Below, piece after piece: positions 17,552-25,433 of a stretch of 64,000 bases of DNA. Made by a program: the position numbers and the translations under genes. This stretch comes from Panacibacter ginsenosidivorans (lineage in GTDB: Bacteria > Bacteroidota > Bacteroidia > Chitinophagales > Chitinophagaceae): the NCBI RefSeq assembly GCF_007971225.1, contig NZ_CP042435.1:4777501-4841500 (forward strand), given 5' to 3'. How positions within the stretch are numbered: the first letter of the stretch is position 1; each line of letters starts with the position of its first letter. The notes under the pieces are model-generated. The model was not told the DNA's origin, ran no database searches, and saw nothing but the letters and a program-made list of their open reading frames with translations.

Positions 17552-17982
17552 CTACTCTCGGCGCAAAGTCTTAACTCCATATCGTATAGCCGCTTCAAGT
17601 ATTTCAATGTTTATATCTTTTAGCGTTTTGAAATTAATGCAATACCCAGTCACGCTCGCCTTGCCTATTTTTTTCCATAAGTGTTGGCTAAGTATGCCTT
17701 ATCATTGATACCAAGGATATAGACAGACATCCCGGTTTTGTTTGCACGTATACCATTTTAATAAAACTCTCTGGTTTTTCCATCAACATATTTTATGGTG
17801 TCAAGTCCATATCCTATATTAGGATTAGCAACAGTTTTATTTTCACTGTTTTTACCATCCAGGAACCATAATTTACGTGCTGGCATTATTTTCAGAATGA
17901 TGTGGTGCAACTCTTGCATGTCGCTGCGTTTTGGTTCAGATTGACCAGTAATATACTCTTTGATTTGTTCTTGTACGTTCAT
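17552..17982 (-). pseudogene. Broken DUF1801 (YdhG-like) gene
   Basis: The intact frame runs from 17982 to a TAA at 17758 (74 codons, MNVQEQIKEYITGQSEPKRS to KTREFY). Reading on in the same frame beyond the TAA gives NGIRANKTGMSVYILGIND and KAYLANTYGKK, and after adding one base in an A-run (about 17665-17672) IGKASVTGYC, INFKTLKDINIEILEAAIRY and a stop at 17552. The joined product is a full-length DUF1801 protein of about 142 aa. The stop is one substitution from CAA (Gln fits the family), so the gene carries one nonsense change and one single-base deletion. DUF1801 function is unknown. Confidence 0.8.
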
Positions 17983-18379
17983 ATAAAATATTAGATTACG
18001 GGTAGCTTACTTTACCAAGCCGGTTTGATAACGCAAGATTGTAAATGTCTTTCAAGTTGGTCTTTTTGTATTGAAATAACTTGTGAATAAACCCTTTCCG
18101 GCTTCGCTTACAAACTCCAAGGTCAACAGCGGTCAAAGAGATGTAATGGATACAAACCATACACAGAGAAGGTTTTGGTCTTCTAGAACATGTTACTGCA
18201 ACTTATTTTAAGCCCACTGGCGCAGGTAAAATTTTTATGCCGCTAATGCGCTTTATTAAAAGGCAAAAAATAGATGCCTTTTAAAAGCTTCTATTTGCTT
18301 ATGAAGAGAAATTACAAATAACTATTTTTTAAATTAAAGTTGCCCAACAGTGACCAATATTATAAGTAGCCAGGAAAAG
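17983..18379. other. Gene-free stretch, nothing clear
   Basis: 397 nt between the broken DUF1801 gene and the epoxide hydrolase gene. A 54-codon minus-strand frame (17996-18160) is open but unlike any family I know. An inverted repeat aaaaggca/tgccttttaaaa (18258-18291) could end transcription. No attC-like arm is evident. Confidence 0.4.
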
Positions 18380-19516
18380 TTATCTTGTGTAATTCAAAGT
18401 CTTCGCAAATTTCATTATGTCGTTTGCTAATAATTCAGGTTGCTCCATAGCTGCAAAATGTCCACCCTTTGAAATTTCTGTCCAGTGTTGAACATTATAA
18501 CCTCTTTCAATAAATTTTCTTGGCGGAAATGGTTCTTCCTTACGAAACTTTACAATCCCAACCGGGACATTAATAAAATCGTTCTTTAAAAAATGTAAGG
18601 GTACTTTGCTTACTTCATTATACAACCTGATAGAAGAATGAATTGTTTCAGTAAACCAGTAAAGACTAATATTAGCAAGTAATTCGTCTTTTGTAAATAC
18701 ACTTTCGATATTGCCGTTGCAATCGCTCCATGCGTAAAATTTTTCAACAATCCATGCACAAAGCCCAATGGGTGAGTCGGCTAAACCGTATGCAAGTGTC
18801 AATGGTTTTGTACGGTGTTGATGTGCATAAGCTCCTTCTGTTTTAGACCACTCGTCCGAGCTTTTTTGAAATTCAATTTCTTCCGCACTATATTTCTCTG
18901 TTTCAGATAAGAAAGGAAGGTAAGAACTGTGAATATAATTGAGATGTAAGCCAAGCACTTTGTCAGGATGTCTTAGGGCAAGGGCAGTGTTAATACCTGC
19001 TCCAAAATCTCCGCCTTGTGCTAAAGCTTTTTTGTAACCTAATTCTGTTATAAGCTTAGCCCACAAGTCGGCAATGAACCAAAGGTCACAACCCGAAGTA
19101 TTAATTTTTTGCGAAAAGCCAAATCCAATAATGGAAGGAATAATTAAGTCAAAGGAAATTTCTGGGTCAGTAGTAAGATGGGGAATAAGTTTAATCATTT
19201 CAAGAAAAGATCCAGGCCAACCATGTGTAATAATAAGCGGAATTGATATTTTGCCTGTCCCTTTGATATGCAGAAAGTGAATTTCAACCCCATCAATCTC
19301 TGCTATATAGTTTGGATATTGGTTAATTTCATTTTCGGTCATTCTCCAATCAAACTTGTTCAACCAATAGTCTGCAAGTTTTTTTATATAAGATAAATCG
19401 GCTCCGTATTCCCAACCAGAGTTTTTGATTTCATCTGTCCAACGAGTTTGTTTAATTCTAAATTTTAAGTCGTCTATTTCGACTTGTGAAATTTGGCATT
19501 TGAATTCAGATGTCAT
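18380..19516 (-). CDS. Epoxide hydrolase (EHN N-terminal domain, alpha/beta hydrolase)
   Basis: 378 aa, matching microsomal-type epoxide hydrolases that open epoxides to diols. The EHN domain covers residues 1-110 (VEIDDLKFRIKQTRW, WEYGADLSYIKKLADYW), then the alpha/beta core: oxyanion motif HGWPGS (residues 98-103), nucleophile Asp170 in AQGGDFGAG, cap region with two Tyr candidates, and the catalytic His in SKGGHFAAMEQPE near the C-terminus. No signal peptide, so cytoplasmic. Same strand as the rest of the island; its own promoter is likely, as it is 230 nt from the GTPase gene. Confidence 0.9.
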   Translation of the reverse strand: MTSEFKCQISQVEIDDLKFRIKQTRWTDEIKNSGWEYGADLSYIKKLADYWLNKFDWRMTENEINQYPNYIAEIDGVEIHFLHIKGTGKISIPLIITHGWPGSFLEMIKLIPHLTTDPEISFDLIIPSIIGFGFSQKINTSGCDLWFIADLWAKLITELGYKKALAQGGDFGAGINTALALRHPDKVLGLHLNYIHSSYLPFLSETEKYSAEEIEFQKSSDEWSKTEGAYAHQHRTKPLTLAYGLADSPIGLCAWIVEKFYAWSDCNGNIESVFTKDELLANISLYWFTETIHSSIRLYNEVSKVPLHFLKNDFINVPVGIVKFRKEEPFPPRKFIERGYNVQHWTEISKGGHFAAMEQPELLANDIMKFAKTLNYTR

Positions 19517-19561
19517 TTGTTACTTGTCTTATGTTCTTGCTTTAAAAGCTATATTAGTCGA

Positions 19562-19735
19562 GGGGTAGCAGTGCCGCCAATTTGGTTGCTTATAATGGAT
19601 TAGGCCTTGGCTATGTGGCGGATTTTTAGCACAAAAGTTCAATAGAATTCCTAATGTTGAACTTTTCACAAATGCTTCATAGAAGCAAGTCAGCCGCCAT
19701 ATTGCCAAAACCGATGTTTGCGGTTCGGGCTTCTT
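19562..19735 (-). repeat. attC-like site S3
   Basis: TTGGCTATGTGGCGG (19607-19621) faces CCGCCATATTGCCAA (19694-19708), a 15-bp inverted repeat with two mismatches. The centre carries AAAGTTCAATAGAATT, also near-identical in S4 (20966) and S5 (21951). Twelve nt beyond the stop of the GTPase gene. Confidence 0.6.
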
Positions 19736-19746
19736 TTCTTAGAACT

Positions 19747-20811
19747 TTATTTTTTCCTATTGATGTCCTTTTTGTAATTCTTTACCATTTTTCCGAATTC
19801 TTTATCTTTTTTCCGTCTTTCAACAACCGAAGATTCAAAATGAGCTTTCTCTCTTTTTAATTTTAGGTAATTTTCATATGAAGCTCGGTCTATTTCTCCC
19901 TTTTCAACGGCTTCAATAACAGAACAACCTATCTCATTCGTGTGAGTACAATCTTTGAACTTACAATTCTGAGAAAGCCTGATAATCATATCAAATGTAA
20001 TTTCTAATCCGCTTGTTGAATCGGCAATACCTACTTCTCTCATTCCTGGATTATCAACTAATATTCCTCCATTTTCAAGAATAATTAATTCTCTGTGACT
20101 TGTAATGTGTTTCCCTTTATTTGTACTATGGCTAATTGTATCTGTTTTCATTATTGATTTGCCAGAAAGATTATTCAATAGAGTGGATTTTCCAACACCT
20201 GAAGAACCAAGCATGCAATATGTTTTACCTTTTTCAATAATCGCTTTTATTTTGTCGTACCCATCTTGTGATTCGTTACTTATTGCAATAATCGGAACAT
20301 TGTTAATTCGCGCTTTAATTTTCTCCAATATCTCAAAAGTCCGATGTTCATCAATTAAATCAATCTTAGTGAGCACTATAATGGGGCTAACCTTTGATGA
20401 ATTACAAATTGTCAGATATCTTTCAAGTCTATTAATATTGAAATCCCTATCAGCGGCTTGCATCAATAATGCATAATCAATATTTGTTGCTATTATTTGT
20501 ATCTCTCCGAATTTACCAACGTCCTGTCTGGAAATTACAGAGAATCTCGGTAATATGCTGTGAATAATGGAAAAATCTGAATCATGAATTGTTATTGCAA
20601 CCCAATCCCCAACGGCTGGAAAATCTTCACGACTTTTTGATGAAAATCGTAAATTCCCTGTTATCTCGGCTTCAAATTCTCCTTTTTCAGTCTTTACAAT
20701 ATATCTTTCTTTATGTTCCGATATAACTCTTCCAATCTCAAACTCTTTAAGGTTATTCTCATTCCTTAATTTTTCAAGTTTATCATTATATCCTAAATCT
20801 TCTAATGTCAT
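19747..20811 (-). CDS. rsgA: RsgA/YjeQ-type circularly permuted GTPase
   Basis: 354 aa. RsgA checks the decoding centre of the 30S subunit during ribosome assembly. Order of motifs is the permuted one: OB fold first (residues 25-100), G4 VLTKID, G1 GSSGVGKST (Walker A), G2 region with Thr (STNKGKHIT), G3 DNPGMRE, then the zinc knuckle CKFKDCTHTNEIGC. The C-terminal helix is basic. RsgA is usually a core gene; finding it among cassette-like genes flanked by attC-like sites suggests a second, mobile copy, which would need a genome search to confirm. Confidence 0.9.
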   Translation of the reverse strand: MTLEDLGYNDKLEKLRNENNLKEFEIGRVISEHKERYIVKTEKGEFEAEITGNLRFSSKSREDFPAVGDWVAITIHDSDFSIIHSILPRFSVISRQDVGKFGEIQIIATNIDYALLMQAADRDFNINRLERYLTICNSSKVSPIIVLTKIDLIDEHRTFEILEKIKARINNVPIIAISNESQDGYDKIKAIIEKGKTYCMLGSSGVGKSTLLNNLSGKSIMKTDTISHSTNKGKHITSHRELIILENGGILVDNPGMREVGIADSTSGLEITFDMIIRLSQNCKFKDCTHTNEIGCSVIEAVEKGEIDRASYENYLKLKREKAHFESSVVERRKKDKEFGKMVKNYKKDINRKK

Positions 20812-20864
20812 TTCAATATAGAATTGATTAGCTTATTCAATACTCACGGTCATCTTTTAGCCTG

Positions 20865-21035
20865 GCCGCTAACGGGCACGGCTTGCTGCTGCGCTGGTAT
20901 TTTATAACGTCCAGCCCGGAACACAAGCCCAATTGAAAAACTGAAGATGAAGTTAACAACTAAAGCTCAATAGAATTACGTCTGCTGGATAGTAGAAGAT
21001 AGTAGCACATAAGCTGGTGTACTTCCGTTAGCCGC
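20865..21035 (-). repeat. attC-like site S4
   Basis: GCCGCTAACGG (20865-20875) faces CCGTTAGCCGC (21025-21035), inverted with one mismatch, enclosing GGGCACGGCTTGCTGCTGCG, ACGTCCAGCCCG and AAAGCTCAATAGAATT. It fills most of the gap between the GTPase gene and the zinc-ribbon gene and follows the stop of the latter. Confidence 0.6.
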
Positions 21036-21189
21036 TTTCAATGAGTTTATGAAGGTGTTTCCTAAATCTTTTTTAAATCGTCCAAATTTGAAGTAGTGTG
21101 TGCTTAGTCAGGCTACCGGTCCGTGCCCAGATGCGCTGTACTTATTTATAATGCAGTTCAGCGGGTTCGCTTTAGGTATGCAAGCCTTG

Positions 21190-21468
21190 TCACTTGGCTG
21201 CAAATTCTGTGTGAGCATACGATTCCAGGAAGCCGCACACCGAACAACGGAAGGTACCTACTGGAACGCACTTTTCCTCTGGTACTTTCGTAACAGTCCA
21301 GAAAGCTTTATCCGGTGCTCCTTCAACCCAGTTGATGACACGACGCAAGCCCCCATCCGCCCGGTCGAAGATGAACCCCTGCACCATCTCTCCGTTGCAC
21401 TTGGGGCACTGAATGGCTTTCGTATTCATGCTCAAACCTCCTGAAAAGGAATTGGAAGAAGTTGTCAT
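21190..21468 (-). CDS. Small zinc-ribbon protein (DUF6487-like)
   Basis: 92 aa, or 79 from the inner ATG at 21429 (MNTKAIQCPKCNGEM), which may be the true start. Two Cys pairs, CPKCNGEM and FRCSVCGFLES, make a zinc ribbon; between them GFIFDRADGG and NWVEGAPDKAFW match the pattern of PF20097-like proteins, whose job is unknown. Its DNA is visibly richer in G+C than the neighbouring cassette genes, a sign of separate origin. Both sides carry attC-like or degenerate intergenic DNA. Confidence 0.65.
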   Translation of the reverse strand: MTTSSNSFSGGLSMNTKAIQCPKCNGEMVQGFIFDRADGGLRRVINWVEGAPDKAFWTVTKVPEEKCVPVGTFRCSVCGFLESYAHTEFAAK

Positions 21469-21880
21469 ACGCTGAATATATTATTCTACTGCCAATATTG
21501 GCATTACTAACTCAAATCTACAATAAATTACATCAATTTTTTCGTGAAGAAAAATTGGATAATAGGCAATTTGAATATATATCACGGTAAGATACAGTAT
21601 GGCTTGTCAAATTTGAAGTAGGATAAAAGAACTTGTATATTACCGTGAGGAGTTCAAAGCTTTTAGACCTGGTCGGGGAAGATATAGGCACAACCCATTT
21701 AAGCTTGTTGCCCTCAATGGTTACACATACCCTAAGCAGATTTTTTGCACGGAACTTGTCCCATTATCAAACTACAAATATGTGAAGCTAATAAAGATTT
21801 GCTTTTTCAGCCCGCTGATGAACTAATGTACAACGCCGATTGAAGAACCCTGCATTGGCTGATTGTCGTTGCAATATAGC
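21469..21880. other. Gene-free stretch with possible decayed coding DNA
   Basis: About 410 nt without a convincing frame. A phrase like YREEFKAFRPGRG is open briefly near 21650, suggesting a gene remnant, but it is soon interrupted. The motif aaattacatcaattttttcgtgaag looks like ordinary promoter-rich AT DNA. Confidence 0.3.
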
Positions 21881-21885
21881 GGCTA

Positions 21886-22016
21886 ACGAGTGCCGGTTTG
21901 CTGCCGGAGCGGCATTCTGCGTTCCGTTAGCCCAAATATATAACTAAAGGTTCATTAGAATTACTGATGTTCAGCCGAGATTCGTCAGCCGCTATGGTAG
22001 CAAACCTTTTGTTGCC
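21886..22016 (-). repeat. attC-like site S5 (best folded)
   Basis: Three nested complementary arms: GGCTAAC (21891) with GTTGCC (22011), GGTTTGCT (21905-21912) with AGCAAACC (21999-22006, perfect), and ATAGCGGCT (21886-21894) with AGCCGCTAT (21987-21995, perfect). Outer boxes GTTAGCC and GGCAAC sit where integron R boxes would be. Contains AAAGGTTCATTAGAATT, shared with S3 and S4. Confidence 0.65.
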
Positions 22017-22146
22017 TGTAGTTATTTGTCCAAGCGTGCTGCTGTTGCTTTACTATCTGTATTATATCAATCTTCTTCATTTGTGTCAAATCCAAGATTT
22101 TTGAGCCACGTTCTGTTAGTGGCTGGCGTTTCTTCCACCCTGTTGG

Positions 22147-23217
22147 TTAAATTTCATTCATTTCGTTTACCAATGTTTCGATCAATATTTTAGCGTCCCG
22201 GTGTTTTAATAATGAAGCAGATTGTCCTGCCCAGTATGATTTGAAGTCAGGATTTGAATTGGTAGTTGCTGGATATGCCTTTAAGAAGCCCATAAATTTA
22301 CTTTGTAATGGATAAGGTGCTAAAAGTTTTTCATACGCTTTCAAATCTTCCGTTAGCCTGTTTTTTATCCCTCTTGATAGTCGCCCTGTAAACACTTTTG
22401 TAAGTGTTGTATATTTTGCGTCTGGTGTAAATAACTTGTCTTTATGGTCTTGTGAGGCATTAGATTGATTCGTTGCCAAAAAAGCAGTTCCCATTTGTAC
22501 AGCATCGGCACCTAAAGCCAATGCTGCTTTGATTCCTCTTGCATCTGCAATACCACCTGCTGCAATTATTGGAATTTTTACACTGTCAGCCACCTGTGGA
22601 ATTAATGCAAAAGTTCCTGTCAATGATTCTTCGGCTGTTCGTAAAAAAGAAACTCTGTGTCCTCCTGCTTCCATTCCTGTAGCCACTATGGCATCAACAC
22701 CTGCATGTTGTAATGCAATGGCTTCGTCAACTGTAGTAGCCGTTCCCACAGTTTTTATGCCCAATGATTTACAATTTTCTAAAATCGAAGTATTAGGAAT
22801 ACCATATACAAAACTAAAAACAGCAGGTTTTGCCTCAAATATTGCTTCAATTTGTTCTTCAAATTTTGCGCCCAAATTAGTTGGTCTTTCAGGAATGGAT
22901 ACACCAAGTTCGTTGAAGTAAGGTTTAAATAATTCGGTTAGTTTTTTATAGTCTTCATCACCAAATGTTGCCAATCGGCTGTCCCTGTCATTTACCCATA
23001 AATTGATATTGAAAGGCTTGTTGGTATGCTTTCTAATTTCTTTGCAAGTCTGAATAATTTCATTTGTAGAAAATGGTTGCCCTCCAAATGAACCCAAACA
23101 ACCTGCATTTGCAACAGTAGTTGTTAACTCAACTGATGACAAACCTCCTCCAAACGGACCTTGCACAATTGGATACTCAATACTCAAAAGCTTTGTAAAC
23201 TTCGTTTTATTCCACAT
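22147..23217 (-). CDS. Nitronate monooxygenase family flavoprotein
   Basis: 356 aa TIM barrel. These FMN enzymes oxidise nitronates to carbonyl compounds and nitrite. Seen: IEYPIVQGPFGGG at the N-terminus, ATGMEAGGHR with the catalytic His (about residue 187), PIIAAGGIADARG and GADAVQMGTAFLAT for the FMN phosphate. Last of four same-strand genes headed by a Crp/Fnr regulator (24739), with DJ-1 and YceI-like genes between. A second, shorter paralogue lies at 62620. About 110 nt separate it from the DJ-1 gene. Confidence 0.88.
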   Translation of the reverse strand: MWNKTKFTKLLSIEYPIVQGPFGGGLSSVELTTTVANAGCLGSFGGQPFSTNEIIQTCKEIRKHTNKPFNINLWVNDRDSRLATFGDEDYKKLTELFKPYFNELGVSIPERPTNLGAKFEEQIEAIFEAKPAVFSFVYGIPNTSILENCKSLGIKTVGTATTVDEAIALQHAGVDAIVATGMEAGGHRVSFLRTAEESLTGTFALIPQVADSVKIPIIAAGGIADARGIKAALALGADAVQMGTAFLATNQSNASQDHKDKLFTPDAKYTTLTKVFTGRLSRGIKNRLTEDLKAYEKLLAPYPLQSKFMGFLKAYPATTNSNPDFKSYWAGQSASLLKHRDAKILIETLVNEMNEI

Positions 23218-23322
23218 TTTCCTTTAGTTATTTTGAGAAGATAAATTTGCAAAAAATGAAAGCGATGTGCTTGTTGCACTTGCTGCAACAATTGCCTTCA
23301 TAGCACTTCGCCTTTCATTAAA

Positions 23323-24087
23323 TTACTTTTTTAGTTTATCAAATAGTTTTTTTGCTACTTCATTTGATGATTGAGGATTTTGTCCTGTAAGTAATAATCC
23401 ATCTTCCAAAACATACGATGACCAATCAGCACCTTTTTTATAAATAGCACCTCTTGATTTTAATTTGTCTTCTAAGGAAAACGGGACAACTTTAGTTAGT
23501 TGCACTGCTTCTTCTTCGGTGTTGCAAAAACTTGTAAGGTTTTTCCCTGCAATTAAATAGTCCCCATTGTTCAGTTTAACATTTACTAAAGCTGCTGAAC
23601 CGTGGCAAACAAATGCAATTGGTTTGTCGTGGTTGTAAAATGATTTTATTAAAGCAATAGAATTTTCGTCATTTGCTAAATCCCACATCGGCCCGTGACC
23701 GCCAGGATAGAAAATAGCGTCAAAGTTTTTTTGGCTAACAGAAGATAACTTTACAGTATTGCTTAATAATTTTTGAGCAACTGCATCATTAAAATATCTT
23801 TTGGTAGCATCTGTTTGAAAACCTGGTTCGTTACTCTTTGGGTCTATTGGTGCTTGTCCGCCATTGGGAGTAGCAACAGTTACTTCAATATTTTTATCGG
23901 TAAAGAAATAATATGGAGTTGCAAATTCTTCAATCCAAAACCCCGTTTTTTTACCAGTATTACCTAACTGGTCGTGTGATGTAAGTACAAAGAGAATTTT
24001 TACTTTCTTATTTGTTTGTGCAAATGTTGATACAGAACTTAAAGTTAAAACAGCACCAGCTATTATGTATGTTACTAAACTTTTCAT
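23323..24087 (-). CDS. DJ-1/PfpI family protein, exported
   Basis: About 254 aa from the ATG at 24087, chosen because it begins the signal peptide MKSLVTYIIAGAVLTLSSVS (cut after TFA); the longer frame from 24153 overlaps the YceI gene. DJ-1/PfpI fold: KVKILFVLTSHDQLG, FYPGGHGPMWDL, nucleophile elbow Cys in AFVCHGSAALVNV, and GLLLTGQNPQSSNEVAKKL at the end. Members act as glyoxalases, chaperones or peptidases. Export is unusual for the core family but known for a subgroup with the xGHGPMWD motif. 26 nt from the YceI gene, same operon. Confidence 0.85.
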   Translation of the reverse strand: MKSLVTYIIAGAVLTLSSVSTFAQTNKKVKILFVLTSHDQLGNTGKKTGFWIEEFATPYYFFTDKNIEVTVATPNGGQAPIDPKSNEPGFQTDATKRYFNDAVAQKLLSNTVKLSSVSQKNFDAIFYPGGHGPMWDLANDENSIALIKSFYNHDKPIAFVCHGSAALVNVKLNNGDYLIAGKNLTSFCNTEEEAVQLTKVVPFSLEDKLKSRGAIYKKGADWSSYVLEDGLLLTGQNPQSSNEVAKKLFDKLKK

Positions 24088-24112
24088 TTTACATTTATTT
24101 TTTGTTATTGAA

Positions 24113-24643
24113 TTAATTTGATTTTTGAGCAATGAGTTTAAATTGAAGTACAAAGTCGTCGTATATAAGACCGTCTCCTAAATTTTGTAAAAACTTGCCC
24201 GAACCATAACGGATATTATACAGTGTTCTGTCAATTACAACTTCGCCGAGTGAATGCAAAGTGTTTGTAAATATTTCAATAGAAGATATAAAACTGATTG
24301 GGTGTGAAATGTCTTTGATAGTGAGATTGCCATCAATTTTAAATTTGTTGGTTTCGGTTTTGCTTGAACCAGTTAAAGTTAGTTTAGCAGTTTTAAATTT
24401 ATCAACCGAGAAAAAATCATCGTTTAATAAGTGTGCTAAAAAATCCTGGTTAGTCTTTTTGTCTTCAATGTCGGTAATCACAATTGAAGTCATATCTATT
24501 TGGATTTCTCCGCCTAAAATTGTGTTGTCTATAATTTCAATAGAGCCATTAGCGATATTGATGCTTCCTGTATGTAACCCTAAAACTTTTTTGCCAGTCC
24601 AGTTTACAGTACTGCTTGCTTGTTGAATTTGAAATTTTGCCAT
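24113..24643 (-). CDS. YceI family protein
   Basis: About 176 aa from the ATG at 24643, preceded by AAAAAAGG, a plausible ribosome site; the frame is open to 24712 but the added residues are not family-like. YceI proteins are lipocalin-like barrels that bind isoprenoids. Seen: SSTVNWTGKKVLGLHTGSIN at the start, ILGGEIQIDMTSI, LTIKDISHPISF and the C-terminal strand DFVLQFKLIA. No signal peptide, so the protein is cytoplasmic here. Second gene of the Crp/Fnr-led operon. Confidence 0.87.
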   Translation of the reverse strand: MAKFQIQQASSTVNWTGKKVLGLHTGSINIANGSIEIIDNTILGGEIQIDMTSIVITDIEDKKTNQDFLAHLLNDDFFSVDKFKTAKLTLTGSSKTETNKFKIDGNLTIKDISHPISFISSIEIFTNTLHSLGEVVIDRTLYNIRYGSGKFLQNLGDGLIYDDFVLQFKLIAQKSN

Positions 24644-24738
24644 CCTTTTTTGTTTAAAAATTATGATGCAAAATTCAATACGGGTAGCAGGAACAAAAAG
24701 GACATACCGCACAATTTTGATGTGAGGTGGCTCACACT

Positions 24739-25311
24739 CTATTTTGTTGGAGAATTAAGTCGGCTAAGAGTTTCCCTTGTAACTCCTAAATAAGAAGCAA
24801 TAAGTTGTTTTGGAACTTTCTGAAAAAGCTGAGGATATAATTGAAGTAGTTGGTCGTATTTTTCTTTGGCGTTATTGCTCAACAATGAAAGTATTCTTTG
24901 CTGTAAAGCAACATTGCGTTTATTGGTTTTCTTTCTAAAAAAGTGTTCTATTTTGTGCATCTCGGCACAAAGTTTTTCTCTGTTCTGGAATGATAAGCAA
25001 AGTAATTCGCTTTTTTCAATACAGTCAATATTTATAGTTGCTTTTGATTGATTGTAGTACGCCTCATAGTCAGTAATCCACCAGTCTTGCATTCCAAAAG
25101 CCAGAATATGTTCTTTGCCATTTTTGTCTGTAAAGTATGATTTTAAGCAACCATCCAAAATAAAAAAATCGTTTGGCACATTTTCTCCTTCTTGAACTAC
25201 AAATTGATGTTTTTTAAATTTCTTTGTCGTGAAGTGCGAGAAAATATACTCAAACTCTTTGTCTGTAAGTGGTGTTATTTTTTCAATTTGTTGCCGTAAA
25301 ATATAGCTCAT
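24739..25311 (-). CDS. Crp/Fnr family transcriptional regulator
   Basis: 190 aa. cNMP-binding-like barrel (HQFVVQEGENVPNDFFILDG), dimer helix (CAEMHKIEHFFRKKTNKRNV), and C-terminal helix-turn-helix (PKQLIASYLGVTRETLSRL). Heads the minus-strand group YceI, DJ-1/PfpI, nitronate monooxygenase, whose products suggest defence against reactive carbonyl, nitro or oxidative stress. Probably controls that group (inference from position). Same layout as the Crp/Fnr gene at 16763. Confidence 0.85.
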   Translation of the reverse strand: MSYILRQQIEKITPLTDKEFEYIFSHFTTKKFKKHQFVVQEGENVPNDFFILDGCLKSYFTDKNGKEHILAFGMQDWWITDYEAYYNQSKATINIDCIEKSELLCLSFQNREKLCAEMHKIEHFFRKKTNKRNVALQQRILSLLSNNAKEKYDQLLQLYPQLFQKVPKQLIASYLGVTRETLSRLNSPTK

Positions 25312-25332
25312 TCACTTTTGAAGTTTGTTTAC

Positions 25333-25367
25333 TGACCCGTCCTGAAAAAAGTTGACTGATTTTGGTG
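25333..25367. repeat. 35-bp direct repeat, copy 1 (IS-end like)
   Basis: Identical over 35 bp to 26391-26425, in the same orientation, starting TGACCCGTCCTGAAAAAAGT and ending GATTTTGGTG. The second copy borders the IS3 element, so this one looks like a solo IS end. Confidence 0.8.
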
Positions 25368-25378
25368 CCGATTGCTCT

Positions 25379-25421
25379 TCCGTCCAGCCCTGCTGTTGCA
25401 TACTCATGTTGTGCGGTCGTG
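25379..25421 (-). repeat. attC-like half-site S6
   Basis: CGTCCAGCCCTGCTGTTGCA followed by TACTCATGTTGTGCGGTCG; close to S8 at 29551. It lies 13 nt beyond the stop of the gene at 25434. Its partner arm appears replaced by the 35-bp IS-end repeat. Confidence 0.55.
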
Positions 25422-25433
25422 CTTCTTTATAAT

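Noticed and set aside
17996-18160. 54-codon minus-strand frame in the gap before the epoxide hydrolase gene
   Set aside because: No family resemblance, no ribosome site and no promoter; kept only as an open frame.
22020-22146. Short family-like phrases (RVEETPATNRTWLKNLG in one frame, KKRQPLTERGSKILDL in another) after the nitronate monooxygenase gene
   Set aside because: Both frames are open but no homologue can be named, and only one could be real; not enough to call a pseudogene.
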